Assembly (NCBI GenBank): GCA_003241485.1
Contig: QFQD01000028.1
Coordinates: 1 to 37,661, forward strand
Direction: 5' to 3'
Source: Ancylobacter novellus
GTDB lineage: Bacteria > Pseudomonadota > Alphaproteobacteria > Rhizobiales > Xanthobacteraceae
DNA length: 37,661 nucleotides
The notes beneath the pieces are model-generated. The model did no database searches. It was not told where the DNA came from and worked only from the letters and a program-made list of their open reading frames with translations. The position numbers were made by a program, and so were the translations under genes. This document shows, in pieces, positions 9,419 to 16,125 of the stretch (the stretch's first letter is position 1; the number at the start of each line of letters is the position of its first letter).

Positions 9419-9628
9419 GCGCGTCGCGCTCCGGCGGGCAGACCCCGACGCGCGGTCGCAGCGGCGCGCAACGGGCGCGATAAACGGGATGCCATGACCC
9501 TCACCTACATCGTCATTCTTGTTTATTTATACATAAAAATCCATACTGACAGCGAAGTGTCAATCTGTCTTTAATATAAAAAATCCAGCCTTCAGGTCAG
9601 GGCTGGTCGTGTTGGGAAATGCCGGGGC
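9419..9628. promoter_or_regulatory. Divergent control region between uxaB and the GntR gene
   Basis: This 210-base gap separates two divergent starts. Its right half (about 9510-9590) is sharply AT-rich against the GC-rich background. It holds two inverted repeats: TTTAT-AC-ATAAA at 9526-9537 and TGACA-6-TGTCA at 9547-9562. Both lie where promoters for the two directions would be. They are candidate operators for the adjacent GntR regulator. The assignment is inference from position and symmetry. Confidence 0.5.
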
Positions 9629-10531
9629 ATGAAGGGTAACGCCGTCTACAAGCGCGCCTTCAATGGCTGCCTTGCGCTGCTGTCCGGGCTCGACACGGGC
9701 GCCCGGCTTCCCTCCGAAGCCGATCTCGTCCACGCGCTCAATGTCAGCCGCACCACGGTGCGCGCCGTGCTGTCAGCCCTGACGCAACGCGGCATCCTCA
9801 CCCTCGACGGCCCCCACCGCCGGCTGATCCGCCGCCCCGAGGCGGGCGATTATTTCCCCGATACCCAGACCCTGTCGGCCGGCGCGGCGGTCGAGCGCCG
9901 CTTCATGCAGTGGATCCTGCAGGGCGATTTCCGCGCCGGGCAATTGCTCAACAGCGCGGAGCTGGCGCGCCAGTTCGGCACCTCGACCACGACGATCCGC
10001 GAATATCTCACGCACTTCCAGCACTATGGCCTGCTGGAGCGGCGGCCCAACAGCGCCTGGGTCTATAAGGGCCTGACACCGGAATTCGCCGACGAGATCT
10101 TTGACGTGCGGGAAATGTTCGAGCTGCGCTCGACCCGCGATTTTCTCGCGCTGCCGGCGGATGGCCCGGAATGGAAGGCGCTGGACGACATCGAGGCCCG
10201 GCACCATCTCCTGCTCGCGGAGATCGAGACGCGGCACGCGGAATTCCCCGCTCTGGACGAGGCGCTGCACCGGCTCATCCACATGGCTTCGGGCAACCGC
10301 TTCATCATCGACTTCTACGAGGTCATCTCCGCCATCTTCCACTACACCTATCAGTGGAACGAGGCGGACGAGCAGCAGCGCAGCCAGGTCGCGCTGAACG
10401 AACACCTCGCCTATATCGCCGCGCTGCGCAGCCGCGACCCGCGCGCCATCGAGGCGCGCTGCCGCGCCCATCTCAAGACCGCGCGCGCCACCCTCATCCG
10501 CTCCATCCGGCTGGGCCCCTTCGGCGCCTGA
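9629..10531 (+). CDS. GntR-family regulator with two winged-helix domains and an FCD domain
   Basis: Probable hexuronate-responsive regulator of uxaB-uxaA and kdgK. The 300-residue protein has two GntR-like winged helices in tandem: residues about 16-70 (LPSEADLVHALNVSRTTVRA, with a wing ending RRLIRRP) and about 88-145 (LLNSAELARQFGTSTTTIRE, wing NSAWVYKG). An FCD effector domain follows (about 150-290) with DEALHRLIHMASGNRFIIDF. Ordinary FCD regulators have a single N-terminal winged helix and are about 220-250 residues, so the duplication is unusual. It is divergent from uxaB and lies 26 bases upstream of kdgK on the same strand, so autoregulation and control of the whole module are likely. 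The ligand is inferred only from context. Confidence 0.88.
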   Translation: MKGNAVYKRAFNGCLALLSGLDTGARLPSEADLVHALNVSRTTVRAVLSALTQRGILTLDGPHRRLIRRPEAGDYFPDTQTLSAGAAVERRFMQWILQGDFRAGQLLNSAELARQFGTSTTTIREYLTHFQHYGLLERRPNSAWVYKGLTPEFADEIFDVREMFELRSTRDFLALPADGPEWKALDDIEARHHLLLAEIETRHAEFPALDEALHRLIHMASGNRFIIDFYEVISAIFHYTYQWNEADEQQRSQVALNEHLAYIAALRSRDPRAIEARCRAHLKTARATLIRSIRLGPFGA

Positions 10532-10557
10532 CGCAGATCTTTTCCGGGAGACCCACG

Positions 10558-11475
10558 ATGAAGAACTTTGCCAGCATCGGCGAATGCATGGTCGAACTCG
10601 CCTCCAGCGGCGAAGGGCTTTATCGCCGGGGCTTTGCCGGCGACACGCTGAACACCGCCTGGGGCGTGCGGGCGCTGAGCGATCCCGATGAACTCGGCGT
10701 GCGCTATCTCACCAGCGTCGGCGACGACCGGCTGTCCGACGATCTCGTGAGCTTCATCGATGGGGCCGGCATCGATGCCACCCGGATCGGGCGCGTGCCG
10801 GGACGCACGGTCGGGCTGTACATGATTACGCTCGACGGCCATGAGCGCTCCTTCACCTATTGGCGCGACACGTCGGCGGCAAAGCTGCTGGCGCAGGATG
10901 CCGCCGCGCTGGCCGCCGCGCTCGCCGATGTCGACTGCGTCTATTTCTCCGGCATCACCCTGGCCATCCTGGCGCCGGAACACCGCCGCACCCTGCTGGA
11001 CGTGCTCGCCGATATACGCGCGCGCGGCGGCATGGTCGCCTTCGACGGCAATGCGCGGCTGCGGCTGTGGCCGGATATCGAGGCGATGCGGGCGGGGCTG
11101 GAGATGGGCTACCGCGCCGCGACCATCGCCCTGCCGACCTTTCCCGATGAGAAGGACGTCTTCGGCGACGCGTCCCCGCAAGCCTGCGCGGCGCGGATCA
11201 CAGCCTGTGGCGTGCCGGAAGTCGTGGTGAAGGACGGCGCGGAGCCCTGCACCCTGTGGAGCGACGGCGCGCTCCACACCGTGCCGGCCATCAAGGTGGA
11301 GACGCCGGTCGACACCACCGGCGCCGGCGACAGCTTCAATGCCGGCTACCTCGCCGGGCGCCTTGCCGGCCTCGGACCGGTGGAGGCCGCTCGCCTCGGC
11401 CACCGCGTGGCGGCGCGGGTGATCTGCCGGCCGGGCGCGCTCATCGACATGGCGGAGCTGCGCGCCTGCCGCTGA
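10558..11475 (+). CDS. kdgK: 2-keto-3-deoxygluconate kinase, PfkB family
   Basis: Phosphorylates 2-keto-3-deoxy-D-gluconate, the UxaA product, to KDPG in the cytosol. The 305-residue protein has the PfkB N-terminal glycine region (IGECMVELA, FAGDTLNTAWGVRAL), a substrate-side FDGNARLRLW corresponding to the family's FDxNxRxxLW, and the C-terminal signature DTTGAGDSFNAGYLAG with catalytic Asp258. The ATG at 10558 follows GGGAG by seven bases; longer in-frame extension upstream runs through the GntR gene and is not used. It sits behind the GntR gene. No KDPG aldolase or uronate isomerase is in the window, so the pathway must be completed elsewhere. Confidence 0.9.
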   Translation: MKNFASIGECMVELASSGEGLYRRGFAGDTLNTAWGVRALSDPDELGVRYLTSVGDDRLSDDLVSFIDGAGIDATRIGRVPGRTVGLYMITLDGHERSFTYWRDTSAAKLLAQDAAALAAALADVDCVYFSGITLAILAPEHRRTLLDVLADIRARGGMVAFDGNARLRLWPDIEAMRAGLEMGYRAATIALPTFPDEKDVFGDASPQACAARITACGVPEVVVKDGAEPCTLWSDGALHTVPAIKVETPVDTTGAGDSFNAGYLAGRLAGLGPVEAARLGHRVAARVICRPGALIDMAELRACR

Positions 11476-11518
11476 CGGGAGGCGCCGCGCTGTTACGCAC
11501 GCTGCCGGGACGCGCCCC

Positions 11519-12352
11519 TCACGGCTTCGGCAGCGTGTCCGCGGCCATGAAGGCGGCAAAGGCTTCCGCATAATCGGGATGCCAGCGCGAGAGCGCGGGG
11601 CGGTTCTCGATCACATCCCCCATCGCCCAGCTCATGCGCTTCTCGTCCATTTCCCGCGTCACGTCGTTGTCGGGGCACAGGATGTAGAAGTCGCCCGCGG
11701 TCAGGCGCTCCATCATGAAGTCCGCCACCTGCCCGGCGGTCCAGGCGCCGGCCGGCTTCTCACCGCCGCTGCGCGTCATGGGCGTGAAGGTGAAGCCCGG
11801 GATCAGCAGATGGGCGCTCACCCGGCCGCCGGTCGCCTCGCGCAGGCTGTGCGCCAGACCCTCGGTCAGCGCCTTCACGCCCGCCTTGCTGACGTTATAG
11901 GCGGTATTGCCGGGCGGCTGGGTGATGCCCTGCTTCGAGCCGGTGTTGATGACGAGGCCGGCCTTGTCGCCCGCGACCATCGCCGGCACGAAAGCCTGCA
12001 CGCCGTGCACCACGCCCATCAGGTTGATGCCGATCACCCGGTCCCAGATGTCCGGGCTGGACAGCGCGTCCGCGCCGCCATGGATGGCGGCATTGTTCAT
12101 CAGCACGGAAATCGCGCCGAAGCGGCCGCGAATCTCGTCGGCGAGGGCCTCGACGGCGGCGCGGTCGCTGACATCGACGATGAAGCCGGTCGCCGCATCG
12201 CCGAGGCTGGAGGCCACGCCGAGCACCGCCTCCGCCCTGTCGAGCAGGCAAACCCGCATGCCCGCGTCGAGGAACCGTTTAGCCGCCGCAAGGCCGATAC
12301 CGCCGGCGGCACCCGTGACCACGGCGACATTGTTGGGGCCGATCGCGTCCAT
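11519..12352 (-). CDS. Short-chain dehydrogenase/reductase (SDR)
   Basis: NAD(P)-dependent oxidoreductase of the classical SDR family, 277 residues. The coenzyme motif TGAAGGIG is at residues 13-20, NNAA at 86-89, the catalytic Ser at 139 (INTGSKQG), and the YxxxK pair at Tyr152 and Lys156. Aspartate at position 38 after the second beta strand (LLDRA) favours NAD. I chose the ATG at 12352 because AGGAG lies eight bases upstream; a start at 12382 has none. It is the last gene of a three-gene minus-strand operon behind the crotonase and beta-hydroxyacid dehydrogenase genes. The substrate is not predictable. Oxidation of a branched hydroxy or aldehyde intermediate from the neighbouring ring-degradation operon is one possibility. 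Confidence 0.88.
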   Translation of the reverse strand: MDAIGPNNVAVVTGAAGGIGLAAAKRFLDAGMRVCLLDRAEAVLGVASSLGDAATGFIVDVSDRAAVEALADEIRGRFGAISVLMNNAAIHGGADALSSPDIWDRVIGINLMGVVHGVQAFVPAMVAGDKAGLVINTGSKQGITQPPGNTAYNVSKAGVKALTEGLAHSLREATGGRVSAHLLIPGFTFTPMTRSGGEKPAGAWTAGQVADFMMERLTAGDFYILCPDNDVTREMDEKRMSWAMGDVIENRPALSRWHPDYAEAFAAFMAADTLPKP

Positions 12353-12412
12353 GTCCCGCACTCCTCGCTCGGTTCGCTGCATGGCCCCTTTTGCCAGAAG
12401 TTGCGGCGGACG

Positions 12413-13321
12413 TCAGTGTTCTCCGGCCGCCGGGTCGAGCATGGAGCCGGGCGCGTGGCCGCTCTCGCCGATCAGCCGCGCGATGGCGGTGATGTCGGCC
12501 TGGCCGCCGAGCCGGTCGCGGGCGGCCGACCAGAAGGCGAACAGCGCATCGAGCGTCGGCGTTTCCACCTGCGCCCGCCGGGCGAGATCGGCGGCGATCG
12601 AGATGTCCTTGCAGAACAGCGTCAGCGTCTGGCCGAAATCATAGGTGCCGGTCAGCACATGGTCGGGCAGCTTCACCTGCGTGGCGTGGCTGGTCCCCGA
12701 GCCCGCGCTCCACACCTTCAGCATCACCGCCGGATCGAGGCCGAGGCGCTGGCCGATGATGAGCGCCTCGCTGGCGCTCCACAGCGTGGCGGCGGAGAGA
12801 TAGTTGTTCAGCGCCTTGATGACATGGCCGGAGCCGAGCGGCCCGACATGGATCACCTCCCCGCACATATGCGCCAGCAGCGGGTTCACCCACGCGAAGG
12901 CTTCCGCGTCGCCGCCCACCATGGCGGTCAGCGTGCGGGCGCGCGCCCGTGCCATGCCCCCGCTCACCGGCGCATCGAGCACCTGCGCCCGGTCGCCAAG
13001 TTCGGCGGCGAGCGCGAGAGTGCTGGCGGGCGAGGCGGTCGACATGTCGACCACCACCGCGCGCGGCTGGCGCGTGCAGGCGCCACCTTCCCCGAGCAGC
13101 GCCTCGCGCACATGCGCATCGGTCGGCAACATGGTCACGACCACGCTGCCAGGAAGATCGGCAGCATGGCGGCCGACCGGAATGCCGCGCGCGCGGAACG
13201 GCGCCAGCGCTTCCTCCGACAGATCGGCCACCGCCAGCTCCACCCCGGCATCGGCCAGCTGAGTGGCCATCAGCCCGCCCATCCGCCCGGCGCCGATGAA
13301 CAGCACGCTATCCCCGCTCAT
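12413..13321 (-). CDS. NAD(P)-dependent beta-hydroxyacid dehydrogenase (3-hydroxyisobutyrate dehydrogenase family)
   Basis: Cytosolic dehydrogenase of 302 residues. The Rossmann motif GAGRMGG opens the protein (residues 10-16), the family substrate motif DAPVSGG is at 116-122, and the catalytic Lys169 and Asn173 lie in GSGHVIKALNNYLSA. The C-terminal helical domain is complete. GAGGAGG precedes the ATG by five bases. It is the middle gene of the crotonase-dehydrogenase-SDR operon. Family members act on hydroxymethyl or beta-hydroxy acids such as 3-hydroxyisobutyrate, tartronate semialdehyde and 2-(hydroxymethyl)glutarate. A hydroxymethyl-bearing acid would also arise from ring opening of a B6-type pyridine, which makes that substrate attractive, but this is inference. 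Confidence 0.88.
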   Translation of the reverse strand: MSGDSVLFIGAGRMGGLMATQLADAGVELAVADLSEEALAPFRARGIPVGRHAADLPGSVVVTMLPTDAHVREALLGEGGACTRQPRAVVVDMSTASPASTLALAAELGDRAQVLDAPVSGGMARARARTLTAMVGGDAEAFAWVNPLLAHMCGEVIHVGPLGSGHVIKALNNYLSAATLWSASEALIIGQRLGLDPAVMLKVWSAGSGTSHATQVKLPDHVLTGTYDFGQTLTLFCKDISIAADLARRAQVETPTLDALFAFWSAARDRLGGQADITAIARLIGESGHAPGSMLDPAAGEH

Positions 13322-13345
13322 GACGGCCTCCTCATGAAGCGCCCG

Positions 13346-14053
13346 TCAATGGGCGCGTGCGGCGAGCGCGATCGCCATGGTGGCAACGCCGTTGCGCGCC
13401 TCGATATCGTCGCCGAGCCCGGCCACCCGGCGGGAGAATTCGCGCAGCAGCGTCACCGATTCCGCGTCCAGCCCGGCAATGATCCGGGCGAAGGCGATGG
13501 CGCGCGCCATTGCGCTGCCGGGAGGAACGATTTCGGTGACGATGCCGATATCCCTGGCTTCCGCCGCACCGAAATGCCGGCTGGTCAACGCCAGTTCAAA
13601 CGCCTTCTTGAACGGCACGAATTTGGTGAAATAGGACAGCACGATCAGCGGCGGCAGCTTGTGCGACATCTCCGGCAGCGCGAACACCGCGTCTTCGGCG
13701 GCGATGGCGATGTCACACTGGGTGGAGAAGCCGCAGCCAAAGCCCAGCGCCTTGCCTTCCACCGCCGCGATGAACGGCACCGGCGAGGAACGCAGGCGGT
13801 TGTTCACTTCAAGAATGAGGTTGAGATCGGCCTGCACATCGGCGGCCGAGGTCAGGCCCTTCGCCCCCACGCGGCCGGCACAGAAATGCGCACCCTCGCC
13901 CGAGATGATAACCGCCCGCAGGTCGGGCTTGGCCAGCACCTCGTCCAGCGCCGCCGCGAACTCGATCAGCTGCGGCGAGGAAACATGGTTGCCGTCGGCG
14001 GTGCGGGTGAACTCGACGCCGTAAATGCCGTCGCCATGGGTTTCGATCTTCAT
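13346..14053 (-). CDS. Enoyl-CoA hydratase/isomerase (crotonase) family protein lacking one usual catalytic Glu
   Basis: A 235-residue crotonase-fold protein. Both oxyanion-hole segments are visible (HFCAGRVGA near 57-64 and GKALGFGCGF at 100-109). In true hydratases the second segment reads like GGGCEL, placing a catalytic Glu; here that position is Gly108. The second acidic residue is kept as Glu128 in LPEMS. The missing Glu argues against a standard hydratase and fits an isomerase, hydrolase or C-C lyase role. GGAGAG lies five bases before the ATG. It is the first gene of a minus-strand operon and divergent from the alpha/beta-hydrolase gene. The substrate is unknown; a CoA ester is expected for the fold but not demonstrated. 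Confidence 0.85.
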   Translation of the reverse strand: MKIETHGDGIYGVEFTRTADGNHVSSPQLIEFAAALDEVLAKPDLRAVIISGEGAHFCAGRVGAKGLTSAADVQADLNLILEVNNRLRSSPVPFIAAVEGKALGFGCGFSTQCDIAIAAEDAVFALPEMSHKLPPLIVLSYFTKFVPFKKAFELALTSRHFGAAEARDIGIVTEIVPPGSAMARAIAFARIIAGLDAESVTLLREFSRRVAGLGDDIEARNGVATMAIALAARAH

Positions 14054-14116
14054 CAGGCTCTCCTTGAAGCTGCGATGCCTGCCGCGCGCCCGTTACCGGG
14101 GCCGGCGGTGCGGTGT

Positions 14117-14147
14117 TTGACTTGTATTAATGTACGACGATAATACA
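14117..14147 (+). promoter_or_regulatory. Probable sigma-70 promoter overlapped by an inverted repeat (operator)
   Basis: In the 149-base divergent gap between the crotonase and hydrolase genes, TTGACT (14117-14122) is followed after 17 bases by ATAATA (14140-14145), a good promoter for the plus-strand operon. A perfect inverted repeat TGTATTA-11-TAATACA (14123-14147) covers the spacer and the -10 element. Such a layout suits repression, probably by the FCD-GntR protein at 14977-15678. The regulator assignment is inference. Confidence 0.6.
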
Positions 14148-14202
14148 CGAATGAAGAAACCCAGCGGCGCGGCCGCACCCCGCACGAGTAGGAGCCCGCC
14201 CG

Positions 14203-14976
14203 ATGGCGTCGATCGACCTGAACGGAGAACGTCTCGGCTATGACCGCGCCGGCAGCGGCGAGAAGCTGCTGCTGATCCACAGCCTCGGCACCGCCGCCTG
14301 GCTGTGGCGCGAGCAGATCCGCCGCTGGTCGGCGCATTTCGACGTGATTGCGGTGGATGCGCGCGGCCATGGCCGCTCCAGTCGCGAGGGCGGCTTCACC
14401 GTCCGCAATGTCGCCGCGGACATGGCCGCCGTGCTGGAAGCCTTCGGTGGCACCCCGGCCCGCGTGGTGGCGATCTCGATGGGCGGGCCCATCGCCGCGC
14501 ATCTCGCCGACATCGCGCCGCATCTGGTCTCGCGCCTCGTCATCACCGACAGCTTCGCCGACCAGGGCGAGGCCGGCGCAACCCGCGCCGCCGCCATCGC
14601 CAAGGCGATAAGCGAGGGCTCGATGGAAGCCTATGCCCGCCAGTACACCGCCGATACGCTGGTCGAGGACGGCGAACCTGCCCATGCCGAAGAACTCACC
14701 GCCAGCATCGCCGGCATGAGCGCGGAAGCCTATATCGAGGCGGCGCAGTCGGTGTTCACCGCCAATGTCACCGACCTCTACGCGAAGATCGCGGTGCCGA
14801 GTCTCGTCGTCGTCGGCTCGCGCGACAACCGCACCCCGCCCAAGCTCTCGCAGGACATCGCCGCGCTCATTCCCGGCGCCGGCTATGCCGAGATCGAGGG
14901 CGCCCGCCACCTCGCCAATCTCGACCGGCCGGACGCCTTCCATGCCGCGATCGACCCGTTCCTGCTGGCCCGCTGA
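14203..14976 (+). CDS. Alpha/beta-fold hydrolase, 3-oxoadipate enol-lactonase (PcaD)-like
   Basis: A 257-residue cytosolic hydrolase. The catalytic triad is visible: Ser92 in the nucleophile elbow VAISMGGP, Asp208 in GSRDNRTPP, and His236 in EGARHLANLDRP. LLIHSLGTAAWLW supplies the oxyanion hole and DARGHGRSS is the usual strand-4 motif. AGGAG lies eight bases before the ATG. It resembles PcaD enol-lactonases, and a PcaC-like gene follows two genes later. No other protocatechuate or catechol genes are present, so another lactone or ester, or a C-N bond in a ring-cleavage product, may be the substrate. N-formylmaleamate deformylase (NicD) has the same fold, but the sequence does not look close to the NicD I recall. 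Confidence 0.85.
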   Translation: MASIDLNGERLGYDRAGSGEKLLLIHSLGTAAWLWREQIRRWSAHFDVIAVDARGHGRSSREGGFTVRNVAADMAAVLEAFGGTPARVVAISMGGPIAAHLADIAPHLVSRLVITDSFADQGEAGATRAAAIAKAISEGSMEAYARQYTADTLVEDGEPAHAEELTASIAGMSAEAYIEAAQSVFTANVTDLYAKIAVPSLVVVGSRDNRTPPKLSQDIAALIPGAGYAEIEGARHLANLDRPDAFHAAIDPFLLAR

Positions 14977-15678
14977 ATGAGCGCGCCCCTCGGCATCGGC
15001 CCGCTCGAACAGGAAAGCGCCCCGCTGCGCCGCAAGCTCACCGCGACGCTGCGCCGGCTGATCGAGACCGGCCGGCTGCCCGCCGGCCAGCGGCTGATCG
15101 AGAAGGACCTCACTGCCGAATTGGGCGTCAGCCGCACCGTGCTGCGCGAGGCGCTGCGCGAGCTGGAGGCCGACGGCCTGCTGGTCGCCGGCGCGCGCGG
15201 CCTCTCGGTCGCGGTGCTGAGCCGGGAGGAGGCCGAGAACATCTATGCCGTGCGCGCCGCGCTGGAAGCGCTTGTCGCCCGCCAGTTCTGCGAGCGGGCG
15301 GATGAGGCGGCGATGCAGGCCCTTTCCGGCGCCCATGCCGCGCTCGCCCGCGCCTATGCGGCCGGCACGCTGGGCGGCATTCTCGACGCCAAGCTCGATT
15401 TCTACCGCGCACTGTGCGCCGGCGCCGCCAACCCCGTGGCGCGCGACCTGCTCGACCGCCTGAACGCCCGCATCAGCCTGCTGCGCGCGCGCTCGCTGGC
15501 CGATCCCGCCCGCCTGAAGGCCTCGCTCGGCGAGATCGACGCGCTGGTGGCAGCCATCGGCCGGCGCGAGGGCGCGCGGGCGGCGGACTGCGCCGGTCGC
15601 CATGTCGCGCAGGCGGCGCAGGTGGCACTGGGTACCCCGTCCTCTTCCACCTTCAACGACCCGGAGACCTCTCAATGA
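14977..15678 (+). CDS. GntR-family regulator, FCD (FadR-like) subfamily
   Basis: A 233-residue one-component regulator. The winged helix is at residues about 16-80 (LPAGQRLIEKDLTAELGVSR, TVLREALRELEADGLL), followed by the all-helical FCD domain (about 85-215) that usually binds an organic acid. Its ATG directly abuts the hydrolase stop (TGA-ATG), and its own stop overlaps the next ATG by four bases, so the three genes form one coupled operon. It probably binds the inverted repeat upstream of the operon (14123-14147) and regulates both divergent operons. The inducer is likely an acid intermediate of the local pathway, but this is not shown by sequence. Confidence 0.88.
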   Translation: MSAPLGIGPLEQESAPLRRKLTATLRRLIETGRLPAGQRLIEKDLTAELGVSRTVLREALRELEADGLLVAGARGLSVAVLSREEAENIYAVRAALEALVARQFCERADEAAMQALSGAHAALARAYAAGTLGGILDAKLDFYRALCAGAANPVARDLLDRLNARISLLRARSLADPARLKASLGEIDALVAAIGRREGARAADCAGRHVAQAAQVALGTPSSSTFNDPETSQ

Positions 15679-16073
15679 CCGACGACCTCTTTGAAAAGGG
15701 ACTTTCCATCCGCCGCGCCGTGGTCGGCGCCGCCTATGTCGACAAATCGCTGGCCGAGGCCGACGACTTCACCCGTCCGCTGCAGGAACTGGTGACCAAA
15801 TATTGCTGGGGCGAGGTGTGGGGCCGCGAGGGCCTCGCGCGGCGCGACCGCTCGCTGCTCAATCTCGGCATGATCGCCGCGCTGAACCGTCCGCACGAAC
15901 TCAAGCTCCATGTGCGCGGCGCCCTCAATAACGGGCTGACGCGCGACGAGATCCGGGAGGTGTTCCTCCAGGTGGCGATCTATTGCGGCGTGCCGGCCTC
16001 GCTGGACAGCTTCCGCATCGCCCGCGAGGTTTTCGCCGAGGAAGACGCCAAGGCCGCCGCGGCCAAGGCGTGA
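15675..16073 (+). CDS. Carboxymuconolactone decarboxylase family protein (PcaC-like)
   Basis: A 132-residue protein of the CMD/AhpD-like fold. The conserved blocks of 4-carboxymuconolactone decarboxylases are all there: RRAVVGAAYVDKSL, YCWGEVWGREGLARRDRSLL, HELKLHVRGALNNGLTRDEI and VFLQVAIYCGVPASLDSF. Length and order match PcaC. The ATG at 15675 overlaps the GntR stop by four bases and has GGAG upstream. It ends the hydrolase-GntR-CMD operon; a hairpin terminator follows. Given the lack of protocatechuate genes, it may act on a lactone or beta-keto acid from the local pathway rather than on carboxymuconolactone. No CxxC peroxidase motif is visible, so an AhpD-type thiol role is unlikely. Confidence 0.9.
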   Translation: MTDDLFEKGLSIRRAVVGAAYVDKSLAEADDFTRPLQELVTKYCWGEVWGREGLARRDRSLLNLGMIAALNRPHELKLHVRGALNNGLTRDEIREVFLQVAIYCGVPASLDSFRIAREVFAEEDAKAAAAKA

Positions 16074-16086
16074 GCGTCCGCGTCGT

Positions 16087-16117
16087 GTGCCCCTCTCCCC
16101 GCCGGGAAGAGGGGCAC
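16087..16117. terminator. Bidirectional hairpin between the CMD and nicX-like genes
   Basis: A perfect 10-base inverted repeat, GTGCCCCTCT and AGAGGGGCAC, flanks an 11-base loop in the 52-base gap between two convergent genes. There is no clear T tract on either side. The CCCCTCTCCCC/GGGGAGAGGGG type of stem recurs in intergenic regions of many Hyphomicrobiales genomes, so it may be a repeat-derived terminator. Confidence 0.6.
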
Positions 16118-16125
16118 GCCTCGCC

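Noticed and set aside
11519..12352. Naming the SDR pyridoxal 4-dehydrogenase
   Set aside because: The M. loti pyridoxal dehydrogenase is also an SDR, but this protein is longer and shows no special similarity beyond family motifs, so only the family is called.
11579..14143. Long plus-strand open frame spanning the SDR, beta-hydroxyacid dehydrogenase and crotonase genes
   Set aside because: It is antisense to three well-recognised genes with good ribosome-binding sites, and its composition is low-complexity.
14203..14976. Calling the alpha/beta hydrolase NicD (N-formylmaleamate deformylase) to complete a classical nicotinate cluster
   Set aside because: The fold is the same, but the sequence looks PcaD-like and differs from NicD as I remember it. 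NicC, NicF and NicE homologues are absent.
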